Below the pieces are notes generated by a model. That model searched no databases and was not told where the DNA came from. It saw only the letters and a program-made list of their open reading frames with translations. From Thermocrinis sp. (GTDB lineage: Bacteria; Aquificota; Aquificia; Aquificales; Aquificaceae), in NCBI GenBank assembly GCA_020833645.1, contig JAJHRQ010000003.1:1-64000 (forward strand): DNA of 64,000 bases, read 5' to 3'. Below are positions 53,533 to 63,268 of this stretch, piece after piece (position 1 is the stretch's first letter; each line of letters begins with the position of its first letter). The translations under genes and the position numbers were made by a program.

Positions 53533-54500
53533 GGTTTAACTCTAAGGATATTGCAGACTTGGTGGGTGGTTTGCTTTTTGGTGAAAACTTAGAACTTGTA
53601 GGCGTGTCTTCTCTGGAGAACCCAAAGGAGAGAACTTTGATATTTTGCCCTTCTGAGAGGGATGCGGAGAGGGTAAAGGATGTAAAAGACACCACCTTGG
53701 TGGTTTCAAAGCCAGTAGAACATCCAAGCTACATACTGGTAAAAGACACAAAGCTCGCCTTGGCTATTGTTCTGGAAAAGCTATATCCAGAAGAGCATCC
53801 CACGGGCATTTCCGAAAAGGCCCACGTGGAAAGCTCAGCAGCGTTGGGAGAAGATGTCTATGTGGGACCCTTTGCCTACATTGGAAAAAACGTAGTCCTT
53901 GAGAGAGGCGTAAAGGTTTATCCTTTTAGCTACATCGGAGACCACTCCTTTGTGGGAGAAAACACGGTTATCTTCAGCGGAGTTCATATATACCCAAGGA
54001 CCGTTATAGGAAAGAATGTGCGTATCCACAGCGGAGCGGTCATAGGAGCAGACGGCTTTGGCTATCACATAACCAAAGAGGGCATAATCAAGCTGAACCA
54101 TATAGGCAATGTGGTCATTGAGGACAATGTGGAAATAGGCGCAAACACTACCATAGACAGGGCACTGCTTGACAGCACCATTGTGGGAAAGGAAACCAAG
54201 ATAGATAACCTTGTTATGGTTGCCCACAACTGCAGATTGGGAGAGAGAAACCTAATAGTAAGTCAGGTTGGGCTCTCGGGAAGCGTGAAAACTGGCAAAA
54301 ATGTCATTCTTGCGGGGCAGGTGGGTGTGGCAGACCATGTAAACATAGGCGACAACGTGCAGGTTGCCGCAAAGTCCGGTGTCTCAAAGGACTTGGAACC
54401 CAACAAAACTTATGGAGCAAACCTGCCTGCCATAGAGTGGAGCAGGTGGAAGAGGATCTACATCTATCTTTTAAAACTTCCGGAGCTCTTCAAGAAATGA
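53529..54500 (+). CDS. lpxD: UDP-3-O-acylglucosamine N-acyltransferase
   Basis: 323 residues. N-terminal uridine-binding domain followed by left-handed beta-helix hexapeptide repeats; active-site region [20 protein letters not shown] with the catalytic histidine, and [14 protein letters not shown]. Lipid A synthesis, so the cell has an LPS outer membrane. ATGA overlap with tyrS. Confidence 0.94.
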   Translation: MRFNSKDIADLVGGLLFGENLELVGVSSLENPKERTLIFCPSERDAERVKDVKDTTLVVSKPVEHPSYILVKDTKLALAIVLEKLYPEEHPTGISEKAHVESSAALGEDVYVGPFAYIGKNVVLERGVKVYPFSYIGDHSFVGENTVIFSGVHIYPRTVIGKNVRIHSGAVIGADGFGYHITKEGIIKLNHIGNVVIEDNVEIGANTTIDRALLDSTIVGKETKIDNLVMVAHNCRLGERNLIVSQVGLSGSVKTGKNVILAGQVGVADHVNIGDNVQVAAKSGVSKDLEPNKTYGANLPAIEWSRWKRIYIYLLKLPELFKK

Positions 54501-55132
54501 TCCTAAAGGTTATCCCTGTGGGACCTTTAAGTTTGAACTGTTCTGTGATAATAGATGAGGACACGGGGCAGTCGGTGGTAATAGACCCGGGGGCAGATTT
54601 GGGGGCGATTTTAAAAGCATTGGAGGGAACCACGCCCAAGTGTATCCTTGCTACCCACGGACACATAGACCATGTAGGACAGGTTAAGGGTTTAAAGGAA
54701 AGGTTGGGTGTTCCCTTTTTGGTGCATAAGGAAGACCTTTTCTTGCTTAACGACCCGATATGGAAGGGCTTTGACCTTTATGTAGGTGCAGACCTGCCCT
54801 GCCCTGAGCCCGATGACTTTTTGGAGGAGGGTATGGAACTTAGCTTTGGAAAGATAAGGTTAAAGGTCCTGCACACACCCGGGCATACACCCGGACACTG
54901 CTGTTTTTATTCAGAAGAAAAACTGCTCATTGCGGGCGACTTGCTCTTTAGGGGTTCCGTAGGACGCTGGGACCTACCGGGTGGTAGCTTGGAGGATTTG
55001 AAAAAATCCTTGCGTAGGGTAGTTTTGGAGCTTCCGGAGGATGTGCGCGTGATCACCGGACACGGAGAGGAGACCACCATAGGAAGGGAGAAAAAGTTCA
55101 ACCCACTGCTGAGGGAGCTCTTGAGCCATTGA
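54497..55132 (+). CDS. metallo-beta-lactamase-fold hydrolase (glyoxalase II-like)
   Basis: About 211 residues from ATG 54497, which overlaps the lpxD stop (ATGA); the track start 54437 is too early. Metal motif THGHIDHVG, then HTPGHTPGHCCFY and the later His in ITGHGEETTIG. This is the short hydroxyacylglutathione-hydrolase-like family; the physiological thioester is unknown. Confidence 0.85.
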   Translation: MILKVIPVGPLSLNCSVIIDEDTGQSVVIDPGADLGAILKALEGTTPKCILATHGHIDHVGQVKGLKERLGVPFLVHKEDLFLLNDPIWKGFDLYVGADLPCPEPDDFLEEGMELSFGKIRLKVLHTPGHTPGHCCFYSEEKLLIAGDLLFRGSVGRWDLPGGSLEDLKKSLRRVVLELPEDVRVITGHGEETTIGREKKFNPLLRELLSH

Positions 55133-55899
55133 TGGGTCTGTCTGTTTTGATCCTAACAAAAAACGAGGAGAAGAACATAAAAAGGGCAATTGAGAGTGTA
55201 AAAGATATTGCCGACGAAATTGTAGTTCTTGATTCTGGCTCCACCGACAGAACGGTAGAAATTGCCAAAAGCCTTGGGGCAAAGGTATTTTTCCACCAGT
55301 GGGACGGATATGCACAACAACTCAATAGAGGTATAGGACTATGCTCAGAGGATTGGGTTTTGGTCTTGGACGCAGACGAGGAAGTTTCGGAGGAGCTGAA
55401 AAATTCCATATCAAAAGCCATATCTTCCCATACTGCTGAGGTTTATATGGTTTGCAGAAAAACCTACTACCTCGGTAAATTCCTTGAGCACACTTGGTAT
55501 CCCGAATGGAGGGTTCGGCTTTTTAAAAAGGGGTTGGTGAGGTTTGAGGGAGATCTCCACGAGCAAGCGGTCTTCAAAGGAAAGGCGCACAAGCTAAAGG
55601 GAGACCTCTATCACTACTCTTATGAGAGTCTGTACCATCAGTATGAAAAGACCTTAAAGTATGCAAAGATAATGGCGGAATCTTACCATAAGAAGGGCAA
55701 AAAGTTTAGGCTTTACAACCTTCTGTTTAATCCACTGTGGAGCTTTTTTAAGGTTTATTTTCTTCAAAGGGGTTTTCTGGATGGTGTTAGAGGCTTTTTG
55801 GTAGCCTTTTCCTCATTTTTTTATACCTTCTTAAAATACCTGTTTCTCCTTGAGCTTGAGCTAAAAGAGAAACACAAAGAGAACCTTTGGAAGAGATAA
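55132..55899 (+). CDS. family 2 glycosyltransferase, WaaE/KdtX-like
   Basis: About 255 residues. ATG 55132 follows TGA in a TGATG overlap; the track uses TTG 55129. GT2 fold: VLILTKNEEKNIKRAIESV, LDSGSTDRT, VLDADEEVSEEL (metal-binding DxD). The rest matches LPS-core glucosyltransferases (HTWYPEWRVRLFKKG; FEGDLHEQAVFKG). A C-terminal hydrophobic region may attach it to the membrane. Being downstream of lpxD supports a role in LPS core assembly. Confidence 0.85.
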   Translation: MGLSVLILTKNEEKNIKRAIESVKDIADEIVVLDSGSTDRTVEIAKSLGAKVFFHQWDGYAQQLNRGIGLCSEDWVLVLDADEEVSEELKNSISKAISSHTAEVYMVCRKTYYLGKFLEHTWYPEWRVRLFKKGLVRFEGDLHEQAVFKGKAHKLKGDLYHYSYESLYHQYEKTLKYAKIMAESYHKKGKKFRLYNLLFNPLWSFFKVYFLQRGFLDGVRGFLVAFSSFFYTFLKYLFLLELELKEKHKENLWKR

Positions 55900-55998
55900 T
55901 TACCTGCTCAGCATACTTCTTAGCCATCTAAAGGCAAAGCCGGAGAGAAAAAGAACAGTTATCAGACCTATGAAAGCTAAGATCAAAAACCACTTCAA
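55900..55998 (-). CDS. 32-residue single-span membrane peptide
   Basis: TTG 55998 overlaps the fumarase stop (CTTTGA) and is preceded by GGAGGTGGAG. It gives (M)KWFLILAFIGLITVLFLSG and a basic tail FAFRWLRSMLSR. One membrane helix with positive C-terminus. It fits exactly between fumarase and the convergent glycosyltransferase. Too short for firm proof, but placement and SD are good. Confidence 0.45.
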   Translation of the reverse strand: MKWFLILAFIGLITVLFLSGFAFRWLRSMLSR

Positions 55999-56843
55999 AG
56001 CTCCACCTCCGCGTGCCTTGATGCATGACATTGAATATTCACCGCTACGGGCAAGGACGCTATATGGCACGGATAAAGCTCCACCTTCACGTCAATGGCT
56101 GTTGTGGTACCACCAAAGCCCATGGGTCCCCATCCGATCTTGTTGATCTCCTCAAGGAGCTCCTCCTCTATCCTTCTCGCTACAGGGTCTTTGCTTCTCT
56201 CTCCCACTGGTCTAAACAGGGCTTTTTTTGCAAGCAAAGCACAATACTCAAAGTTTCCACCTATGCCCACACCCACCGTAAAGGGAGGGCACGCATTGGG
56301 ACCTGCCAGCTTTACCGTTTCCAGGACGAATCTTTTTACTCCCTCCCATCCATCGGCAGGCTTTAGCATTGCCAAGCGTGAAGTGTTTTCTGAACCCGCA
56401 CCCTTTGGAGCAAAGATGAGCTTTAACTTATCGCCGGGAACAACTTCATAATGTATTATGGGTGGTGTGTTGTCCTTTGTGTTCTTTCTTTCAAAAACAG
56501 GGTCATAGACCATAGAAGCCCTAAGGTAGCCTTCCGTGTATGCCCGCCTGACGCCCTCCTCTATAGCATCCCTCAGAGAGCCTCCCACCACGCAGACATC
56601 CTGCCCTATCTCCACAAAAACCACCGCCACACCCGTATCCTGACAGTAAGCCATCTCCTCCTTTTCTGCAGCCTCTGCGTTTAGCAAAATTTGCCTGAGA
56701 ACCTCCCTTCCCAGTTCAGACTCTTCCCTTTCCAAAGCCTGCTGGAAAGCATGGACCACATCTCTGGGCAATTTATAGTTTGCCCTAAGGGCAATTTCCT
56801 TCACTGCTTCCACTATCCTTTCATATTCAATTTCCCTCGGCAT
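55995..56843 (-). CDS. fumA: fumarate hydratase class I, alpha subunit
   Basis: 282 residues, the N-terminal half of iron-sulfur fumarases. Cluster cysteines in MAYCQDTGVAV, GPNACPPFTVG and FEYCALLAKK; substrate region GAGSENTSRLAML. Works in the reductive TCA cycle of Aquificales, converting malate to fumarate. The beta subunit is not in the window. TtdA (tartrate dehydratase) is a close relative; context favours fumarase. Confidence 0.88.
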   Translation of the reverse strand: MPREIEYERIVEAVKEIALRANYKLPRDVVHAFQQALEREESELGREVLRQILLNAEAAEKEEMAYCQDTGVAVVFVEIGQDVCVVGGSLRDAIEEGVRRAYTEGYLRASMVYDPVFERKNTKDNTPPIIHYEVVPGDKLKLIFAPKGAGSENTSRLAMLKPADGWEGVKRFVLETVKLAGPNACPPFTVGVGIGGNFEYCALLAKKALFRPVGERSKDPVARRIEEELLEEINKIGWGPMGFGGTTTAIDVKVELYPCHIASLPVAVNIQCHASRHAEVEL

Positions 56844-56889
56844 AGCTTATATATTAACGCATCATGAGAAATACGCAAGAACGCACCAT

Positions 56890-57861
56890 TTAGTAAAGTC
56901 CCACCGACTTTAAAAACTCTTCCCAACTACTGCGTGTGTATTTTAGCTCATCTATCCTAACCAAGTGCCTTTCTTCTCTTACTACTCCTAAATATTCAAG
57001 TATTTCTCCCTCTTTTCTCAGGTTTTCATCCGAAACTTCAAAATACCCACAAACATAACATGCAAAGTTTGTCTTTATATGACCGCATTGCGCATTGCTA
57101 AACATTCTATTTCTAATGTTATCAACGTAGAAGGCTTCTGGACCTAACCTTTCTTTAGCGAAGTCTAAGAGATTTCTAAAACCACACACCTCAATAAAGA
57201 ACTGCAGAAGAGGATGAAGTGGAACGGAACATTTAACCATTATTCCGTAATCGCATCCTTTATCCGCCTCAGCCCATATACCTGCCAAACTTGGAGAAGT
57301 TTTTATGCTTATAAGTTTATTTGCGTTCTTTATATCGTTTACGTGCCTTTCCCTTTGCGGAGAAATATCCCAGTCCAGCTCCACATTTACATTGAACTGA
57401 TCTTCCAAAAATCTTTTAACTGCAACCTCTCCGAGCTTTCCTACAAATTGATCCACCACTATTGCCTCAAAGCTTCTTCTCCTTTCCCTAAATCCCTTTT
57501 GCATTACAGTAGCCCTACTCTCTCCTAAAAACATGCTATAAGTGATCTCAATAGAAAAGAGTAGTAGCTTAAGAATTTCAGGATCGTCCATCCGTAATAC
57601 TACTGTGTTGGGTATGAGATTTTCCTCTAACCACGCTTTTACTTTTAATTCATCTATATATCTTCTTTTCCCTTTTTTCTTCAGTATGCTATAACTACCG
57701 CTAATATCATCGCATCTAAGAACGGACAGTAAAAGCATTGATAAATCTTCTTCGTCAAAGGGAAGTTTATAATCTGCCTTAAGCTTGGACAAAAAGTTCC
57801 TTAAATCTTCTAACCCCTTAAACTTGTTGGGAGAAGCTAAATGTCCCTTTGTTAAGAACAT
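56890..57861 (-). CDS. putative type II restriction endonuclease
   Basis: 323 residues, five bases after a DNA methyltransferase. A PD-(D/E)XK-like core is suggested by GKLGEVAVKRFLED (E145), an acidic strand VELDWDIS and KLISIKTSP (IxK at about 185-187). A C-terminal CGHIKTNFACYVCG could be a zinc ribbon. No family is recognised; the nuclease call rests on the partner gene and this motif. The DNA is visibly AT-richer than the neighbours, which suggests recent acquisition. Confidence 0.6.
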   Translation of the reverse strand: MFLTKGHLASPNKFKGLEDLRNFLSKLKADYKLPFDEEDLSMLLLSVLRCDDISGSYSILKKKGKRRYIDELKVKAWLEENLIPNTVVLRMDDPEILKLLLFSIEITYSMFLGESRATVMQKGFRERRRSFEAIVVDQFVGKLGEVAVKRFLEDQFNVNVELDWDISPQRERHVNDIKNANKLISIKTSPSLAGIWAEADKGCDYGIMVKCSVPLHPLLQFFIEVCGFRNLLDFAKERLGPEAFYVDNIRNRMFSNAQCGHIKTNFACYVCGYFEVSDENLRKEGEILEYLGVVREERHLVRIDELKYTRSSWEEFLKSVGLY

Positions 57862-57866
57862 CCAGC

Positions 57867-59105
57867 TTATCTCCTTTTCAAAACTACTAAATACTCTCTA
57901 TCCATCCTCTGGTCTTCTATTCCTGTGGCAGGGTTCTTTTCAGTGGAAAACATAACCCTTGATACGATCTTGTCTATGTAAGTTTTTTCATGCACCCAAT
58001 CCTCCTTGCTTTCCATGTGTTCTATGACGATCCGATGTATTGGAATCCTTTGTCCTCTTATTTTTGCTGGTCCCACAAAGATAAACATATAATCCAACAC
58101 TTTCTTGGATAGCCTCTCAAATACAGAAAGAATCGCAAAAAAGTAATTGTCATAAAGTTCAAGCAAATGTTTTTCCTCAATAAGTGTTCTGTAGGTATGG
58201 TATGTATCAGAAAAAATTTCAACTTTTGGAACATCTCTGTATGGAATTTCTTTCTTTGCTAAGCTACGAATATAGTCCTCCTTAAAGCCCAGCCAAAAAA
58301 GTTCTAACTTTGTAGTCCTTATGTACTCCTGAGCTTGCAAGTAGGGTGGAGAGGATATTAGAATATTCACAGGTTCCACTAGGTCCTCCTCCAGAACATC
58401 AACGCCTGCCTTTACCTTGCAATGGACCTTTTTGGGATTCAGGCTTTGATACTCCTTTAGCCTTTGCTCCAGATTTCCGAGTTCCTTTTCAAGTAGGCTA
58501 TAAAATAGTGCTTTGTAATCTTCCTTTAACAGCCTTTCAATCTTCTCTTTGGCATACCTTGATTTATACAGTTTATGAACCTTCTCATCTGCATAAGAGA
58601 AATATTTTGTAAGCTTTAGAAGTGGAACTAGTAGAAGCTTTTTGGTGTATTCGTCCGCAGCCTGATGGTAAAAGCCCCAAGCCTTAGAGAGAAGTGAAAT
58701 AAACTCCACCGGATGCCAGTATTCAAGGTTGGACCAGTCTGGAATAAACTCTTGAGAGTGGGCTTTGATTTTATCAATCAAGCTTTTGTCTAAAGGTTTA
58801 GGTTCTATCTCACAAAGGGAGTGAAAATATTCAAGCAGTGGGTTTAAGTCCCAAAGTTCATACTCAAGTCCATACACCCTTGCGGTATAACCCACCGTTC
58901 CAAACCCTGCAAACGGATCAAAAACCTTCATGCCCTTTTTAGCATAGTTTTCCATCACAAAGGCGGGCACCTGTGGGATGAACTTTGCGGGATACTTGTA
59001 AAGTGAAAACACCCCAAAGTTAGAACTTGGGATTTTTAAAACCGCTTTTCGGAGAAGGATTTCGTATTCCAAAACATTTGACCCAGTTAACAATTTGCCA
59101 AGCAT
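57867..59105 (-). CDS. DNA methyltransferase (N4-cytosine/N6-adenine type)
   Basis: 412 residues. SAM motif I FDPFAGFGTV at 62-71, preceded by KYPAKFIPQVP, which is common in alpha-type amino-methyltransferases. Catalytic motif IV is SSPPY at 251-255, whose serine form is typical of N4-cytosine enzymes but not decisive. A ~180-residue helical insert separates the motifs and probably holds the target recognition. TAAAAT lies nine bases before ATG 59105, no SD. It pairs with the downstream nuclease-like gene. Confidence 0.82.
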   Translation of the reverse strand: MLGKLLTGSNVLEYEILLRKAVLKIPSSNFGVFSLYKYPAKFIPQVPAFVMENYAKKGMKVFDPFAGFGTVGYTARVYGLEYELWDLNPLLEYFHSLCEIEPKPLDKSLIDKIKAHSQEFIPDWSNLEYWHPVEFISLLSKAWGFYHQAADEYTKKLLLVPLLKLTKYFSYADEKVHKLYKSRYAKEKIERLLKEDYKALFYSLLEKELGNLEQRLKEYQSLNPKKVHCKVKAGVDVLEEDLVEPVNILISSPPYLQAQEYIRTTKLELFWLGFKEDYIRSLAKKEIPYRDVPKVEIFSDTYHTYRTLIEEKHLLELYDNYFFAILSVFERLSKKVLDYMFIFVGPAKIRGQRIPIHRIVIEHMESKEDWVHEKTYIDKIVSRVMFSTEKNPATGIEDQRMDREYLVVLKRR

Positions 59106-59180
59106 TTAGTAGAGATTTTAAACCTCAGACCAAGCCCGCTTCAAATAGTTTTCTACCACTCTTAAAAAAGCCTGCCCAAG

Positions 59181-60897
59181 CTAAGAAACTTCTGAGATCC
59201 TTATGCCAGTGCCCTCAAAGTACTCTTCTATGTAGTTTTTCTCTTTTCCCACACCCACGCCCACTACGGGAAACTTCCCCTTAACTTCCCTCACAAGGGA
59301 CCTCAGGGCTTCCCCCTTTAGTCCCCTCGTAGGCTCTCCGTCCAAGAAGGCTATGAGTACGCCCCTAAGATGGTCCTTTTTGCAAAAGAGCTCCAGCTCC
59401 TCCGAGCCTTGAAGTATAGCCTTTTCTAAGTTGGTGCCACCGCCCAAAAGGTTTGGAAGGTTCAAGAGCTTGGATTTAACCTGCTTGTAGTCCTCGTCAA
59501 AGGACTTTAGGCTAAAAACATCCTCGCTAAAGGCAGATATGGAGAAGGGCATGTTTAAGGCGTTCAGTGTTTCACAAAAGAGCAGGAGTGCCTTTAGGGC
59601 GTTTATGGCTTTGTTTTCCTTCTTCATAAAAGAAGAAAGGTCTATTAGAAGCTTAAAGGCGAGCTTTTTTTCCTGTGGCACTTCCCTTCTCATAAAAAAC
59701 TTCCCCCTCTTTATGGGCACCTCCCTTTGAATTCTTTTGTAATCTATCCGCTTGCCGATGGCATAAGAGGATTGCCAACCCTCTTCCTCCTTTGGCAAGA
59801 ACTTTCCAAACTTCCTTTTAAAGGCATCCACATAGATCCTCACATCCTTCAGGAGCCTACTGTAAGTTTTGAATTCCTCCTCGCTTAAGCCATGCTCTTT
59901 AAAGCACTGCTTAGATCCTAAGGCTTTATCAAAAACAGCAAAAAGCCCTTGTGCTCTAAATCTGTCTCCAAGGTTTTGGGCAAAAAGTTTGTTATGAACC
60001 TTAGGTCCCTCTCCACCATATCTAAGTAAGACATCTGTTTTATGTAATCCCTCATCCACTCAGGGAGGTTTTTAAGATGGGCAAGCACCTTTTCCCTTAT
60101 ATCTTCAGGGATCTCTTCAGCCCTGAGTTCTTTGCTATTTTGAATCACCGTCTGCAAACTTTCAGGGAGCTTTTTCAAAATATCGGTCATAATTCTGCCC
60201 TTGTGGGCATCCTTTCTTACCCTTCCCTTTGCCTCTTCCAAAAATAGGTCTATGTAGTTCAACCTTTGGGCTTGCTCAATGTAAGCCCTATATCTGCCAA
60301 AGATTTCACCCATAAGGACTTCGTAGGCGTCCTTGCTTTTGCTCTGCAAATACTGCTGAAGGCTCCTGTAAAGTTCCCTTGAAAGTCCCGAAGAGCCAAG
60401 CCAAGCTCTTGCGAACTCCACCGCAAAACCCTGATGTGGATATAGATCCCTCAGGTTCTTTAGGATCTCCTCCCACCTTTGCTTTAGAGCTCCCTCTGAA
60501 GAAGGATGGCTCCTTAAAATCTCCTCATCCACCCTCAAAGACTCCAAAAGGGAATATAGCACCAAAAAGACAGTGGGCGGGTAGCCAAACTTGAAGACTT
60601 CCCTTTGCCCCAGCCTCCACAAAAAGAGGTCCGTGTGCAAAAGATAGTATATTTCGTGCCTCACTGAGTTTATGGCATAATCTTTGCTCTTTTTTGAAAG
60701 CTCCAACGCATTAAAGACTACACCCTTTGGCACCTTTGCAATGGGGGGATCTCCTCAAGCTCTCCCCTTGCCCACATCTCCAAGAGTGGAACATAAACAG
60801 GGTCATATCCAGCCCCCCAGCCCTCATAAGAGGGTTCCACCATTACGCCCGTTTCCTTCTCCAAAAGGTTGGCGATAGCTTTCCACTTGTCCTTCAT
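59181..60897 (-). pseudogene. VWA/CoxE-like protein with two frameshifts
   Basis: Three frame segments make one protein of about 570 residues. ATG 60897 (SD AAGG) gives MKDKWKAIANLLEKETGVMV and runs to GELEEIPP. The frame shifts at a C6 run (60743-60748), where a seventh C would continue IAKVPKGVVFNALE. It shifts again at a T5 run (59931-59935), where a sixth T would give LLFFDKALGSKQCF. The C-terminal half has a von Willebrand A domain (KLLIDLSSFMKKENKAI, a weak MIDAS; LGGGTNLEKAI; FLDGEPTRG). Such proteins usually partner a MoxR AAA+ ATPase in cofactor insertion. None is in the window. Confidence 0.7.
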
Positions 60898-60903
60898 CCA
60901 ACC

Positions 60904-62397
60904 TTAAAAATATAAGCAAACCCCAAACTGAGAGAAGTTCTTCTTTCTTTTGGTGTCTAACATAAACTTAAAGAGTCTTGATTCAGAGCCTTTATACAGT
61001 TCAAAGGTCTTCAAAGGCGTACAGCGGTCAAAAGAACCAAGCTCAAAGATCACTATTGAACCCTGCTCGGGCGCTTGATCCCTTATGATCTTCCTCTTTG
61101 CATAAAAAGGTAGATTATGGTTAAAGTGTCCCACCTGATAGGTTTTTAGCTCGCCCTTTGGGTCCAGCTCCACTATAAAACTTCCCAGCTCTCTGTAATG
61201 CCTGCGTACTTCTAAGTAAGGAAGGATGGCTCCCAAAAGGAAAAGGTAAAAGACTACCGCACCAAACAGAGGTGCGAGCTTTCTTTCGAAAAGTAGTGCC
61301 AAAAGTGGCACCAAAGAGAGCAAAACCCAACCCTTGGCAAGGTCAAAGTAAAATACACCCAAAAGGATCACCAGCGAAAAGAGAGAACACACAAAGACCG
61401 CCCAGAAGCTTTTGAGCCTTTCCCATGAACCTTCCATCAAAAAGTGGGCGGTAATTATTGCCATGGCAGGATAGGCAGGCATCACATAAACAGGAATTTT
61501 TTGCTTTATCAGGCTAAAAACCAGAAAAAAAGAAAGGGTCCAAACAACCGCAAACCTAAGCTCCCTTCTTGAAAAAGCCCAAATCAAGGCAGGGAAGAAC
61601 AGCACAGAGTAAGGCAAAAAGCTAATTAATGTATCCAAAAGATAGAAATAGATTGGGTCTTCCCCCGCATACACCCTTTTAAGGTTCTCTGAAAGAAAAA
61701 CATTCAAAAAATCCCTTCCATTAACCAAAGCTTGGTATATATGCCACCAAAGACCCAAAAGTAAGGCAAAGGGCGTCAAAAGATAATACTTTTTGTTCAG
61801 AATTTCCCTCCTGTCCTCTAAAAGAAGGAAAATAAAAATAATCAACGCCGGCATTACAAAAGCTACTGGACCCTTTACCAGCATGCCAAGGGAAGAAGAG
61901 AGAAAGGCAAAGACCAAAAGGGCTGTGTTTTTTGTTATGTAATAGCTATACCAGAGGGTCAGATTAAGGGCAACAAAAAAGGCTAAAGGTATCTCCGGAG
62001 ATGCGTAATGGGCATTGGCAAAAAATTGCAAAGAGAGAACCACAACAAGAAAGGAGAGCAGGGCGGTTTTAAGGTTTTTTGTTAAAAGCCACGCCAAAAT
62101 TCCAGACAAAAGCCCAGTGCCAAGCCCCAAAAGGGCATGAAAGAACCTCAGGGCAAACTCATTTACACCAAAGATATAAAAGCCCAAGCTAACTAACCAA
62201 TAGGTTAAGGGAGGCTTTTCTAACCTCAGCTCCCCGTTGTATATGGGCGTTATAAAGTCCTTTGTTTCTAACATACGCCTGCTTGCGTCCGCATAAAAGG
62301 CTTCGTTGGGTTGCCAAACCTGAAAGGCACCAAGGTTGAAAAAGTAAATCAAAAGAGAGAGAATGATCAAAAGGTAAACAGCCATCCTATATATCAT
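60904..62397 (-). CDS. ArnT-like membrane glycosyltransferase (GT83/PMT family)
   Basis: 497 residues with about eleven to twelve membrane helices. The first periplasmic loop has the catalytic acidic motif QPNEAFYADASRRM and LRLEKPPLTYWL, as in ArnT and related lipid-linked-sugar transferases. It probably decorates lipid A or another cell-surface acceptor; the sugar is unknown. It is divergent from accD, and its stop is seven bases before the VWA gene start, suggesting one transcript. Confidence 0.85.
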   Translation of the reverse strand: MIYRMAVYLLIILSLLIYFFNLGAFQVWQPNEAFYADASRRMLETKDFITPIYNGELRLEKPPLTYWLVSLGFYIFGVNEFALRFFHALLGLGTGLLSGILAWLLTKNLKTALLSFLVVVLSLQFFANAHYASPEIPLAFFVALNLTLWYSYYITKNTALLVFAFLSSSLGMLVKGPVAFVMPALIIFIFLLLEDRREILNKKYYLLTPFALLLGLWWHIYQALVNGRDFLNVFLSENLKRVYAGEDPIYFYLLDTLISFLPYSVLFFPALIWAFSRRELRFAVVWTLSFFLVFSLIKQKIPVYVMPAYPAMAIITAHFLMEGSWERLKSFWAVFVCSLFSLVILLGVFYFDLAKGWVLLSLVPLLALLFERKLAPLFGAVVFYLFLLGAILPYLEVRRHYRELGSFIVELDPKGELKTYQVGHFNHNLPFYAKRKIIRDQAPEQGSIVIFELGSFDRCTPLKTFELYKGSESRLFKFMLDTKRKKNFSQFGVCLYF

Positions 62398-62431
62398 AAA
62401 CCTAAACTTCCCTTAAAATTTACTCTTGCAG

Positions 62432-63268
62432 ATGGGCCTTTTAGACAGGTTTAAGAAAAAGGATCAAGAGAAAGAGACACTATGGACCAAATGTCCCTCC
62501 TGCAAGTCTATACTCTATGTGCCAGAGCTAAAGGAGAACCTAAACGTTTGTCCTAAGTGCAACTATCACTTTCCCATGGGTTCAATGGAAAGGGTCAAGT
62601 CCCTACTTTCTGACTATTCCGTGCTCTTTGAGAACATTCTTCCCACGGACCCTTTGAACTTTAAAGACAGCAAACCATACAAAGAAAGGCTAAGCCAAGC
62701 TCAAAAGGAGACAAACCTCACAGAGGCGATTATAATTGCTCGTGGAAAGCTAAAGGATATAGAGCTAATCCTCTGTGTGATGGATTTTAACTTTATAGGT
62801 GGCAGTATGGGTTCGGTGGTGGGTGAAAGGTTTTACAGGGCATGTATGCTAAGCGCAGAGCAAAAGATACCTCTCTTTGCTGTCATAACCTCCGGTGGTG
62901 CAAGGATGCAGGAAGGCATACTTTCCCTTATGCAGATGGCAAAGACCTCCATCGGAGTGGGCTTTTTGAAGGAAAGGAGAGTACCCTACATAACCCTGCT
63001 AACAGATCCCACCATGGGTGGAGTATCTGCCAGCTTTGCCTTCCTCGGAGATATTATCATAGCAGAGCCGGGTGCTTTAATAGGCTTTGCGGGACCCCGG
63101 GTAATAGAGCAGACCATAAAACAACAGCTTCCAGAGGGTTTTCAGACCGCAGAGTTTTTGCTTGAAAAGGGTATGATAGACATGATCGTGCATAGAAAGG
63201 ATATAAAAGATACAGTCTATAAACTCCTTAAGATAGCCACCTACAGGAAAGGATGCCATGCTGTATGA
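62432..63268 (+). CDS. accD: acetyl-CoA carboxylase carboxyltransferase subunit beta
   Basis: About 278 residues from ATG 62432 (track start TTG 62426). An N-terminal four-cysteine zinc ribbon (TKCPSCKSILY...NVCPKCNYH) is followed by the crotonase-like carboxyltransferase domain (TSGGARMQEGILSLMQMAKT; LTDPTMGGVSASFA; GFAGPRVIEQTI). First committed step of fatty-acid synthesis. No SD; TAAAAT lies 12 bases upstream. Overlaps scpA by 11 bases. Confidence 0.95.
   Translation: MGLLDRFKKKDQEKETLWTKCPSCKSILYVPELKENLNVCPKCNYHFPMGSMERVKSLLSDYSVLFENILPTDPLNFKDSKPYKERLSQAQKETNLTEAIIIARGKLKDIELILCVMDFNFIGGSMGSVVGERFYRACMLSAEQKIPLFAVITSGGARMQEGILSLMQMAKTSIGVGFLKERRVPYITLLTDPTMGGVSASFAFLGDIIIAEPGALIGFAGPRVIEQTIKQQLPEGFQTAEFLLEKGMIDMIVHRKDIKDTVYKLLKIATYRKGCHAV

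Noticed and set aside
59918-60059. Two separate overlapping genes for the VWA protein
   Set aside because: The overlap is 142 bases in different frames, and joining at the T run gives a continuous family-like sequence, so a frameshift is simpler.
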